57,175 bases of DNA from an uncultured Silvanigrella sp. (GTDB lineage: Bacteria > Bdellovibrionota_B > Oligoflexia > Silvanigrellales > Silvanigrellaceae), in the NCBI GenBank assembly GCA_903933385.1, contig CAIZJW010000090.1, forward strand, positions 1-57,175, given 5' to 3'. This document shows, piece by piece, positions 8,819 through 16,863 of the stretch. How positions within the stretch are numbered: the first letter of the stretch is position 1; every line of letters begins with the position of its first letter. Both the position numbers and the translations under genes were made by a program. The notes under the pieces were generated by a model. That model had not been told where the DNA came from. It saw nothing but the letters and a program-made list of their open reading frames with translations, and did not search any database.

Positions 8819-10075
8819 TTATTGTGCAAGCTGCACGAATGCGAACGACGGAGAAAATCCGCGCCTGAGACTATCGACTGTCACTCGATAGGCACAAATT
8901 TCAGCGATGTCGGAGAATTGATGATCTGTATTTCCGCGCACCGACTCACGGCTTTGAATCAGATCAACGGAACGAGCGACTGCATCTTGGCGGCTTTGCT
9001 CCAACGCCGCAATGAGGAAGCTCCCTGAGCCAGCATAAAAATCAAGACACCGCTGGGGGCCATGACGACTCTCATCGTGAGAAACCATCGACAAAAGTTC
9101 GGTCAGTAGGCCTACGGGCTTCGGAAAATCAAAGACCCGCTCACTTCCAAAAACTAATTTAAGTTCGGCCTGCGCATCTTCGTTTGTTGGCCACGCGGTT
9201 CCGTCGTCCTCGGCATGCCGACGCTTGCGTTCCGATTCAAGAACGCGACGTCGCAAGCCAAAGTTCTTCGTAATAAAACCAGTTTCAGTCCAGAGCTCCT
9301 GCTGAATTCTGAACTGTCCAACAATGCGCGCTTGTTCTGAAACAACACCCTGGGCAACCACGAGTGGATCAAGGAGAGAAAAACCGAGCGACCGATTTTT
9401 ATAGAGGCCAGGAGCGTATTTTCCATCGGGGCAATGCGCAGGCATGCCCGCTGGAATAAGCCGCTCTACGTTCTTGTTCGAGGCATTCAAAACTGGCCGT
9501 GTGCTTTCTTCGGTTTCCATGCCCAACAACCTCGGGCAAAGACGAGCATTGCGGGCGAAAACAAGAACATATTCAAGCGAAGAACTCATGTGTTTGTCGA
9601 GAAAACTCGGCTTCCTTTTGCGGCGCCATTTTATCGTACCGAGATGATTCTCTTGGCCGAATATCTCTCGAAGGATGGTGAGAAGATGACATGCTTCATT
9701 GTCATCGATACTCACAAAAAAAACACCCGTTTCCGCGAGAACATCCCGAGCTAAAATCATCCTGGGGTAAATACTATTTAACCAAGTCGCAGATGAGGCT
9801 GCGCCGCCAGATAGATTTTTATCGTTATAAGTGAGCGCGCTGCCAGTATTGTAAGGGGGGTCAATATAGATCACATCGTAGCGATGCCCAGAGTCACGCA
9901 GCAACTTCAAAGCATCAAGATTGTCTGCGGCTATGACTCGATGGTTAGCACTTTCAAACTTCGCCTGATTGCTCGAATCAAATGACGCAGAAATCCAAGT
10001 GTCCCAACTCCTTTCAACAGGAGTGGAACACAGTGCTGCTGACTTTTCTTTTCCAGGCCATACCAATTCGAGCAT
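8819..10075 (-). CDS. Beta-class DNA adenine methyltransferase (type III Mod-like), apparently orphan
   Basis: A 418-residue DNA methylase. The catalytic motif DPPY lies at 72-75 (V-I-Y-I-D-P-P-Y-N-T-G), before the AdoMet-binding motif L-D-F-Y-A-G-S-G near 344-351; this order defines the beta class. The W-L-N-S-I-Y-P-R-M segment is typical of type III Mod enzymes. It is shorter than usual Mod subunits and has no Res or other restriction gene nearby, so it may be a regulatory or solitary methylase. GAGGAG lies 9 bases before the ATG at 10075. Target site unknown. Confidence 0.85.
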   Translation of the reverse strand: MLELVWPGKEKSAALCSTPVERSWDTWISASFDSSNQAKFESANHRVIAADNLDALKLLRDSGHRYDVIYIDPPYNTGSALTYNDKNLSGGAASSATWLNSIYPRMILARDVLAETGVFFVSIDDNEACHLLTILREIFGQENHLGTIKWRRKRKPSFLDKHMSSSLEYVLVFARNARLCPRLLGMETEESTRPVLNASNKNVERLIPAGMPAHCPDGKYAPGLYKNRSLGFSLLDPLVVAQGVVSEQARIVGQFRIQQELWTETGFITKNFGLRRRVLESERKRRHAEDDGTAWPTNEDAQAELKLVFGSERVFDFPKPVGLLTELLSMVSHDESRHGPQRCLDFYAGSGSFLIAALEQSRQDAVARSVDLIQSRESVRGNTDHQFSDIAEICAYRVTVDSLRRGFSPSFAFVQLAQ

Positions 10076-10124
10076 GCAGAGTGCTCCTCAGCACCTGTTC
10101 GCAACGGAACGGAGTGACGAAAGA

Positions 10125-10403
10125 TTACTCTTCGTCATCGAAGTCGGCGTCTGACTCAACTTCTTCCCAGCTAAATCCGTTGGCAACAATGACGATCTCA
10201 TAATAAGTATTGTTGCGCTTGACGAGGTCGCCAGTGAAGAAACACTCCTGACCATCAACTGTCAGGACGTTAGGAACCTCTTCATCTTCGTTATCGACAT
10301 CATAGCCCGCGTCACGGTACACAGTGACCACTGTTTCAACGTCAATGAGATAGTATTGTCCGTTGCCGAATGCTTTTTCCACCAGAGCTGCAGGTGCTGT
10401 CAT
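10125..10403 (-). CDS. Small acidic hypothetical protein
   Basis: A 92-residue strongly acidic protein ending in a run of Asp/Glu (E-S-D-A-D-F-D-D-E-E). The core has alternating hydrophobic residues (Y-Y-L-I-D-V-E-T-V-V-T-V-Y) suggesting a small beta-rich fold. AAGGGA lies 8 bases before the ATG at 10403, supporting it as real. I do not recognise the family. Its start codon overlaps the start proposed for the divergent cyclo-ligase gene. Confidence 0.65.
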   Translation of the reverse strand: MTAPAALVEKAFGNGQYYLIDVETVVTVYRDAGYDVDNEDEEVPNVLTVDGQECFFTGDLVKRNNTYYEIVIVANGFSWEEVESDADFDDEE

Positions 10404-11139
10404 GTTTAATTTCCCTTCATTTCGCGGTTTTCAGACGCACTGCTGGCTTAACGTAGAACAGTCCGGCGGACAAGAACGGCCAGACAAAGCAGCATTGCGC
10501 AGAAGTTTGCGGCAAGAAAGAGAAAACCACAAGAAAAACAGTGTATTAAAGAATTTACCATGGGGGCAGGAGCACGTTGCCCGCCTCGGTGAATTTTTTG
10601 GGACATGGCTCCCTGCGAGCTCTCCTGGAGCTCGCGAGTGGCCATCTTCTTGGTTCGGCTATTTTCCCATCGGTTCGGAGCTCAATCTGCTTGGACATCG
10701 CCCCATGGAGGGATGCTACCTCCCGCAAGCACAAACTGACGGTTCATTGCTCTGGTACTCCTGGTCATCAAGTGTCGAATTGTGGCCCAAAGATTCCAGA
10801 TCACTTCCCATCCCACCCGAAGAAACTCTTTTGAGAGACTTCAATCCAAATCCAAACTCTCCTTGGATGGTCATAACTCCTTGCCTTGCAGTTGATTTGT
10901 CTGGAACCCGCCTTGGATATGGAGGGGGTTTCTACGATCGATTTCTTTGCCTCAACAAAGAATCCGTGCTCTCAGTAGCCTGCGTTCCCTCGCAGCTTCT
11001 ATTGGGCGAGCATGCATTACCCAAAGAACAACACGATGAATCGGTTGATATTATTGTCACCGAGAATAGGGTTGTTGTTCTTGCGGAGAAGAAAGCCGAA
11101 AAAATATTGCGTCAACTGCTAAAAATGGACCGAGGATAG
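10402..11139 (+). CDS. 5-formyltetrahydrofolate cyclo-ligase
   Basis: A protein of about 245 residues in the MTHFS/YgfA family, which converts 5-formyl-THF to 5,10-methenyl-THF using ATP. The signature G-T-R-L-G-Y-G-G-G-F-Y-D-R is clear in the C-terminal half, and the basic K-A-A-L-R-R-S-L-R-Q-E-R segment fits the family N-terminus. The start is uncertain: the only in-frame ATG (10402) overlaps the start codon of the divergent gene and gives ~27 extra residues; a TTG at 10495 lacks a ribosome site. The 3' end overlaps the convergent GNAT gene by 28 bases. Confidence 0.88.
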   Translation: MFNFPSFRGFQTHCWLNVEQSGGQERPDKAALRRSLRQERENHKKNSVLKNLPWGQEHVARLGEFFGTWLPASSPGAREWPSSWFGYFPIGSELNLLGHRPMEGCYLPQAQTDGSLLWYSWSSSVELWPKDSRSLPIPPEETLLRDFNPNPNSPWMVITPCLAVDLSGTRLGYGGGFYDRFLCLNKESVLSVACVPSQLLLGEHALPKEQHDESVDIIVTENRVVVLAEKKAEKILRQLLKMDRG

Positions 11140-12053
11140 AGAAGTCCAAGGTTGAAAAACTTCGAAATTTCTTCTGTCGATTTTTCTAGCCCCTGCACCA
11201 GACAAAGAGGCTGCGATTGCCTCTTTTGCAGCAAAGGACTGAGGAGAGAATTCCATAAACCTGGTGCCAATAATAGGTGCTCTGAAATATCGGGATACTC
11301 AAAACTGAAACGAGTTAGAAATTCGAGTGCGCGATGATCGTTATCCGCAAAAAAGCTATGCATGACGCCCTGAAAGTCTATTCCTTTACCAATGAAGCCA
11401 CCTGCAACAATTCTTCCATGTGCATCTTCCAACCAACTGACTAAGAGTCCTTGGATTTTGCTGACATCGATAAATTTCGACCAAGTTGCATGACTTTCAC
11501 CTGACTTTCGCCCTCGCTCTAATGCCTGCCATATTTTCACTAATTGCACTTGCTCTAGCGATGAAATTTCTCTTGGCTTCTGAAGTCGAACATCTTGTGT
11601 GAGGTGTTTTTGAAGGCAAGGAAGGCGCAGAGTGAAAAGACTCTCTTCGCCAACGCGAGTGAAACCTAGATTTTCATAAAAAGATGGTTTGTCGGAAAAT
11701 AAATAAACAAAATCATACCGGCGCTGCAGATGAAGTTCGGCGCAGACCCAGCGAAGCAAATCGCTTCCAACACCGACTCCTTGATTGTCAGGATGAACCG
11801 CAACACTTCCGATGCAGGCTCCGCGCAAAAAAACGGGCTCCGACCAAAATTCGCTATCAACGCTGCACATCCCAATAATCTTTCGGGAACTATCACGTGC
11901 GAGCGCAATAGAGGCTGATGACTCTGGAAGAAAGATGTGTGGGAAGTTGTGGAGATAATCACGCACAGCAAAAGCGCTGTCGAGAATTTCTCCTAGGACA
12001 TTCAGGTGAGGAGGGCGATGGAATGAACAGGTTGTCATCGCCTCCATCTTCAC
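11112..12053 (-). CDS. GNAT-family N-acetyltransferase with C-terminal extension
   Basis: A 313-residue protein. Residues about 15-150 hold a GNAT domain with the acetyl-CoA loop D-N-Q-G-V-G-V-G-S-D and the C-terminal F-Y-E-N-L-G-F-T. The remaining ~160 residues resemble no domain I can name and may be a second degenerate GNAT fold. The GTG at 12053 overlaps the psd stop (GTGA), indicating coupled translation; ATGs at 12047 and 12038 are alternatives. Being last in the mlaF-uvrA-psd unit may suggest an envelope or lipid link, but substrate is unknown. Confidence 0.82.
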   Translation of the reverse strand: MKMEAMTTCSFHRPPHLNVLGEILDSAFAVRDYLHNFPHIFLPESSASIALARDSSRKIIGMCSVDSEFWSEPVFLRGACIGSVAVHPDNQGVGVGSDLLRWVCAELHLQRRYDFVYLFSDKPSFYENLGFTRVGEESLFTLRLPCLQKHLTQDVRLQKPREISSLEQVQLVKIWQALERGRKSGESHATWSKFIDVSKIQGLLVSWLEDAHGRIVAGGFIGKGIDFQGVMHSFFADNDHRALEFLTRFSFEYPDISEHLLLAPGLWNSLLSPLLQKRQSQPLCLVQGLEKSTEEISKFFNLGLLYPRSIFSS

Positions 12054-13003
12054 CTCATTGCCACCGCAAGTCGCTCACCCATTTTGACCAAAGTTTCGCG
12101 CCCATTTTGGGAATTTCTAACAAGGTCGTCGTCGAAACGAATGGCACCTTGCTCAAAAAAGAGGACACAGGTACTCCCGCCAAACTTAAAGTAACCCTTC
12201 TCATCACCGCGTTGAACCTGTGTTCCGGCGCGATATGTTTGCACAATCGAACCAACAAAGAGCGCGCCTATTTCCATGAGAAGCACAGATCCGACTTCAT
12301 TCGACTTTAGCTCGCAGAGCGTTCTCTTGTTCAGACAATACACAGGTAAACCCTGTTCGAGTGCGTACGGACTCACACTGTGCAAAAGTCCAGGAACTGT
12401 TTTGGTGATCCCCACTTTACCAGAAACTGGAAAGTGAAAGCGATGATAATCAGCCGGACAAAGCCTTAAAATAGCGCATGAACCATTGCGGTATTTGTCG
12501 GCAAGTTCCTGGTTTTTGTTAAACAATTCAAAGAGTGGAATTGGGGCCCATTTTACGTATGAAACAGTTTCATCGTCGATCTTTGGAAACACCAACAATC
12601 GACCATCCCCCGGAGATGCAATGGCCTTCTCTTCTTGAGTGACCTCGCGCGCACCTTGGCGCAACTTGCGAGCAAAAAAATCATTGAAGCTGACATACTC
12701 AACCAAATCTTTGCTGCACTCAGTGATATCTATACCCAGCGCTTCAACAAAATCTTCAATTTTGTGTTTGCTGGCAGCCGAGTCGTTGTAGGCCCCATAG
12801 AGATTGCTGAGGAATCGGTTGGTCAGAATGCGCGTGGTGACCGCAAGTCCTGCAGGATGGCCGTAAAATACTTTCATCACATCATCGCCATAAACCTTTT
12901 CAATAAAGGTTTCTTGCTTTTTGCGATCGACGACGCTGATCTGCTTCGATTCAACTCCAAGAATCCGCGACAATGAAAATTCGCTTCCACCCAACAGCGC
13001 CAA
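12050..13003 (-). CDS. psd: Phosphatidylserine decarboxylase proenzyme
   Basis: A 317-residue pyruvoyl enzyme that makes phosphatidylethanolamine from phosphatidylserine at the inner membrane. The self-cleavage motif is F-K-F-G-G-S-T, with Ser277 expected to become the pyruvoyl group. The PADYHRFHFP segment and H-S-V-S-P-Y are also family hallmarks. The start is a TTG at 13003, only 3 bases after the UvrA-like stop, with GGAGGG 9 bases upstream inside that gene. No phosphatidylserine synthase is in the window. Confidence 0.93.
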   Translation of the reverse strand: MALLGGSEFSLSRILGVESKQISVVDRKKQETFIEKVYGDDVMKVFYGHPAGLAVTTRILTNRFLSNLYGAYNDSAASKHKIEDFVEALGIDITECSKDLVEYVSFNDFFARKLRQGAREVTQEEKAIASPGDGRLLVFPKIDDETVSYVKWAPIPLFELFNKNQELADKYRNGSCAILRLCPADYHRFHFPVSGKVGITKTVPGLLHSVSPYALEQGLPVYCLNKRTLCELKSNEVGSVLLMEIGALFVGSIVQTYRAGTQVQRGDEKGYFKFGGSTCVLFFEQGAIRFDDDLVRNSQNGRETLVKMGERLAVAMR

Positions 13004-13006
13004 TGT

Positions 13007-15901
13007 TTAGCCCTCCGACTCAATAGCTTCTTCTCGTTTCACAATACGACCGCCATCGCTCCCGCTTCCCGGACCCAACATCACAAGCTGATCGGCATAA
13101 TTTTGGAAGGCCGAGTGATGCTCGACCACCACAAAGGTATGCCCTTGCCTGGTGAGATCCTGCAAGGTTTTGAGCAACTGACCCACGTCCTTTTCAGACA
13201 ATCCTCGGGTCGGTTCATCTAGTATACAGAATAGTCTTCGGGAACCTTTTGTCAGAGCTGCGCACAAACGCAAGCGCTGCGCCTCTCCCCCTGATATAAA
13301 GGAGGTGGGAACTCCCAAAGGAAGATGACCCAATCCAAGCCTCACTGCGATTTGCAGGGGCTTTGCAAAGCCAGCCTCTCGTCCGAGTTCAGCGCAGCAA
13401 TCCTCAAGGCTAGTTTCAAGCCACTGCTTTATTGTTTTGTCGCGCCATTGAACGGTAAGCACATCGCGCCGGTATCTTCCGCCGCGACAGTCGGGACATT
13501 CCTTATCTACTTCACCAAGAAAAAACAGATCTTCACGAATGAACCCCTTGCCACCGCACTCTTCACACGCTCCCGCGCCATTGAACGAAAAGTCGCTCGC
13601 CATCAAATCCTTTTGCTTGGCATCCGCGGTTTGTGAGAATTGCTTACGAAGGATATCCATAAGACCAAGCACGGTTGCCGGAACACTCGTAATCGACCGA
13701 TGCATGGCACGTTGTTCAACACTCACGACATCGTGAGTTTCAAAGAAATCCTTAGGAACAACAAGCTCGTTCCAAAGCCCTCGTCCTTCATCAGAATCTA
13801 TTCGGTCATTCGACTTTTGACCCGTTTCATTCAGCCACTCGATCGCGGCCTCAAGTCCAGCATGAATTAAAGTCGATTTGCCTGCGCCACTGGGCCCACC
13901 GACGACAGTCAATTGACCAAACGGAACATCAAGATTCAAATCCCTACAATTGTGCATAGAAAACCCGCACAACTGCATGGAAAATGCTGTTGGCTTTGCC
14001 TTTACTTTCCCAGTGTCGACAGAAATCTCCCGGCGCTCAACAGCAGCTATCGAAAGATTCTCAGGATCCATATGAACAGATTCGGGCTCACCAGAGTCGG
14101 CTTGCGCTAAAAGTTCTCCGCCCCGAGTGCCTCCTCCCGGACCAAGCTCTATCCATACATCCGCCTCTCGGATGAGCTCTGGATCATGTTCAACCATAAG
14201 CACCGTGTTACCCAGGTCGCGTAAATCCTTCAGACATGCAACCAACTCAGGAATCTCGGCGCGCCCCAATCCAACACTCGGTTCATCAAGAACATAAAGT
14301 GCATCAGTGAGGCCATTGCCAATCACGCGGGTCAGAAGAACCCGCTGGTACTCGCCACCACTCAATGTTCTGCATCGACGCGACAGGGTGCTCGAACCCA
14401 AACCAAGACGCACAAGAAGATCAACCTTCCTTTGCAGCTCACCCCAAATTTCTCTCAGACCAACAAGCCTGTGCCGATATCGTGGATCACCGTTCACGGA
14501 TTGCATCCAACTTTGGACAATAGTGATTTCACCATGCATCAGATCGCTGTACCTGGTGCTCATGCACCTGGCTTGACGCCCTGCAGGCCCCAAACGCGAA
14601 CCCATGCAATCTGTGCAAGTGACATAGCGCCTGTACTTAGCAAGAAGGATACGCGATTGTTGTTTGTATCTTTCAGCCTCAAGAGCAGAAAAAAAGTCTT
14701 CTATGGCAACAAATTTTGATTTTTTCCGAGCTGTTTTGTCTTCGCTCGAATCGCCCGGAGAACCGGACCAAATAATTTTTCGATGCTCTTTGCTGAGCTT
14801 GTTCCAAGGTGTACCCACCGGAATTCCAAGACTGCGACAGGCTGAAAGCAACTCATCATTCATCCAACCAAATGAATCGGACGCCCAAGGCTTTATCGCT
14901 CCTTGATTCAAACTCAAGCGAGGATCCGGAACTATTTTTGCCTCATCAAGAACGGGAACGTTTCCCAGTCCCCGGCAGGTTCGGCATGATCCCAAGACGC
15001 TTTGCCAATCAAGGTCAGAGGATTGAATTAAGTTTGTTGTTTCGTTGCAGGTTTGGCAGAACGGCTGAACTCGGAAGACATGCTCAGGCGAAATTTTTTC
15101 AGTCTCAGGATCATAATTCAACATCTGCAATGTAGAAAAACGATTTGAGAAACGAACCTGACTCCACACCGAATCAGCACGATTGCGCAGTTCATCGGCA
15201 GCCGTATCAGAGGCAACTCTATCCAGAACGACAAGAATTTCTGAAGGCGATCTTTCGATGGCTTTCCCGTCGAGTTTGAGCTCATCAATTTCAACCAAGC
15301 CGCCATCAATAACTATTTTCGTAAAGCCTTCGAGAACAAAACTTTCGAGAGTTGACTTGCGCTCCTTTTGCGCATCCGGAAGTCGAAATGGAATTGCTAG
15401 AATTTTATAAACTTCACGAGAAGCGTCCACAGCAAATGCTGAATTCAACTTTTCAATCAGCTCGCTAACAGCATGGGTTTCCGCTGCAGAGCCGCATTTC
15501 GCACAGCTTTCATCCATGAGAGTGACAAAAGAAATTCGCAACGGATCAAAAACATCGGCGCTTGTTCCAATCACAGAGCGCGGATCTGTTGAGCGATTCG
15601 TTTGTTTCAGTGCAACAGCAGCCGGAACATTTTCAATTGAATCAAAATCGCCCGCGGGAAGACCCTGAAGAAATTGTCTCTCGTAGGTTCCGAGTGTTTC
15701 CAAAAAACGGCGCTGTGCTTCAGCATAAATCGTGTCAAAAACAAGCGAGCTCTTGCCGCTTCCAGAGACCCCCGTCACGGCAACCCATTTGCCCAAGGGA
15801 ATTTCTAAATTCAAATTCTTTAGATTGTGTGTTTTTACTCCATCACATTTGATGGAGTTATTTTGAGAGACCGGAGGGCGTTTTTCCGTGGACCTAGGCA
15901 T
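13007..15901 (-). CDS. Divergent UvrA-family ATPase (excinuclease ABC subunit A-like)
   Basis: A 964-residue protein with the full UvrA layout: Walker A G-V-S-G-S-G-K-S at 44-51, an ABC signature L-S-G-G-E-Y-Q-R, a second Walker A G-P-S-G-A-G-K-S-T, zinc-finger pairs (C-E-E-C-G-G-K-G and C-P-D-C-R-G-G-R-Y), and a second signature I-S-G-G-E-A-Q-R. It departs from standard UvrA at places normally fixed, such as D-E-P-S-V-G-L-G where His usually follows Leu. It may be the cell's UvrA or a paralogue such as UvrA2. The ATG at 15901 overlaps the MlaF-like stop by 8 bases; longer readings are rejected. Sharing an operon with lipid genes is odd. Confidence 0.85.
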   Translation of the reverse strand: MPRSTEKRPPVSQNNSIKCDGVKTHNLKNLNLEIPLGKWVAVTGVSGSGKSSLVFDTIYAEAQRRFLETLGTYERQFLQGLPAGDFDSIENVPAAVALKQTNRSTDPRSVIGTSADVFDPLRISFVTLMDESCAKCGSAAETHAVSELIEKLNSAFAVDASREVYKILAIPFRLPDAQKERKSTLESFVLEGFTKIVIDGGLVEIDELKLDGKAIERSPSEILVVLDRVASDTAADELRNRADSVWSQVRFSNRFSTLQMLNYDPETEKISPEHVFRVQPFCQTCNETTNLIQSSDLDWQSVLGSCRTCRGLGNVPVLDEAKIVPDPRLSLNQGAIKPWASDSFGWMNDELLSACRSLGIPVGTPWNKLSKEHRKIIWSGSPGDSSEDKTARKKSKFVAIEDFFSALEAERYKQQSRILLAKYRRYVTCTDCMGSRLGPAGRQARCMSTRYSDLMHGEITIVQSWMQSVNGDPRYRHRLVGLREIWGELQRKVDLLVRLGLGSSTLSRRCRTLSGGEYQRVLLTRVIGNGLTDALYVLDEPSVGLGRAEIPELVACLKDLRDLGNTVLMVEHDPELIREADVWIELGPGGGTRGGELLAQADSGEPESVHMDPENLSIAAVERREISVDTGKVKAKPTAFSMQLCGFSMHNCRDLNLDVPFGQLTVVGGPSGAGKSTLIHAGLEAAIEWLNETGQKSNDRIDSDEGRGLWNELVVPKDFFETHDVVSVEQRAMHRSITSVPATVLGLMDILRKQFSQTADAKQKDLMASDFSFNGAGACEECGGKGFIREDLFFLGEVDKECPDCRGGRYRRDVLTVQWRDKTIKQWLETSLEDCCAELGREAGFAKPLQIAVRLGLGHLPLGVPTSFISGGEAQRLRLCAALTKGSRRLFCILDEPTRGLSEKDVGQLLKTLQDLTRQGHTFVVVEHHSAFQNYADQLVMLGPGSGSDGGRIVKREEAIESEG

Positions 15902-16691
15902 ATTTGGTTTCTTCCTGCTCAGTGCGGCCGCCGGGTTTGTATCCCCGCACATCCAAGAAGTGAGTGATCCACGGATCGTGCAAGTTATGCAACTCTTCCC
16001 AGGTTCCTTTTGCAACAAGGCGACCCTCATGCAAAATCGCCACCTTGCTTGCGAAGGTAAACGCGACCTCAACGCTCGAGGTAACACACAACAAACTGCT
16101 TCCAATTTCAGCAGCTAACTTGTGAATCATGTCTATCACGACCGCTGAAGTGACGGGGTCAAGTCCGGCCGTCGGCTCGTCCAACAGAGCAAGATCAGGA
16201 GATGTTGCAAGTGCGCGAACAATTCCAACCCGTCGCCGCATGCCACCTGAAAGCTCGCTCGGCAACTTACGCGCAGCAGCGGGGAGATTCACACTGGCGA
16301 GCATCCGATGAACTCGCTCTTCCATGTCATAGGCCGTCAGGTTGGTCATGTTTTCCATGGCAAAAAGAATATTCTCGCGCACTGTCATGAAGTCAAAAAG
16401 TGCACCGAGCTGAAAAGCCATGCCAACTCTTCGCAGCAACGCATTGCGCTCCTCGCGTCCGAGCAGTGCGATATTTTCCCCAAAAAGCGAAATATGGCCT
16501 GAGTCAGGAGAAATCAAACCAAGCAAACCCTTAAGCAGGGTGCTTTTTCCACATCCGCCCGGACCAAGAATAGAGAGGTGTTCACCCGGATGGACCGTGA
16601 GATTCACCCCCGATAAAACCGAACGACCTTCGTACGACTTGTGAAAATCCACAACATCGACAATAGTTCCGGTTTCATTGGTGGATTGCAT
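15894..16691 (-). CDS. MlaF-like ABC transporter ATP-binding protein
   Basis: A 265-residue ATPase with Walker A G-P-G-G-C-G-K-S-T, signature L-S-G-G-M-R-R-R and Walker B L-A-L-L-D-E-P. The segments F-Q-L-G-A-L-F-D-F and S-G-G-M-R-R-R-V-G are typical of MlaF, the ATPase of retrograde phospholipid transport. No MlaE permease or MlaD/MCE protein lies next to it, so it would have to join a membrane part coded elsewhere. It leads the operon with uvrA-like, psd and GNAT genes. The ribosome site before ATG 16691 is weak. Confidence 0.88.
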   Translation of the reverse strand: MQSTNETGTIVDVVDFHKSYEGRSVLSGVNLTVHPGEHLSILGPGGCGKSTLLKGLLGLISPDSGHISLFGENIALLGREERNALLRRVGMAFQLGALFDFMTVRENILFAMENMTNLTAYDMEERVHRMLASVNLPAAARKLPSELSGGMRRRVGIVRALATSPDLALLDEPTAGLDPVTSAVVIDMIHKLAAEIGSSLLCVTSSVEVAFTFASKVAILHEGRLVAKGTWEELHNLHDPWITHFLDVRGYKPGGRTEQEETKYA

Positions 16692-16863
16692 TTGAACACC
16701 ACACTTTCTGGAGACAGACCTGATTCAACATTTCACAACCTTTTGAAGGGGCGAAATGAGAATGACTGGATGAAGTCTGACATGTGACTCACCTGGGCTC
16801 AAGACAGCCGCCAATGCAACCGACTCAAGTGGAACGTGTGTGACGCCTGTCGAGGAGTCGAAA

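Noticed and set aside
8819-10403. A restriction-modification or defence island around the DNA methylase
   Set aside because: Neighbours are envelope and folate genes; no nuclease, helicase, integrase or repeat was found.
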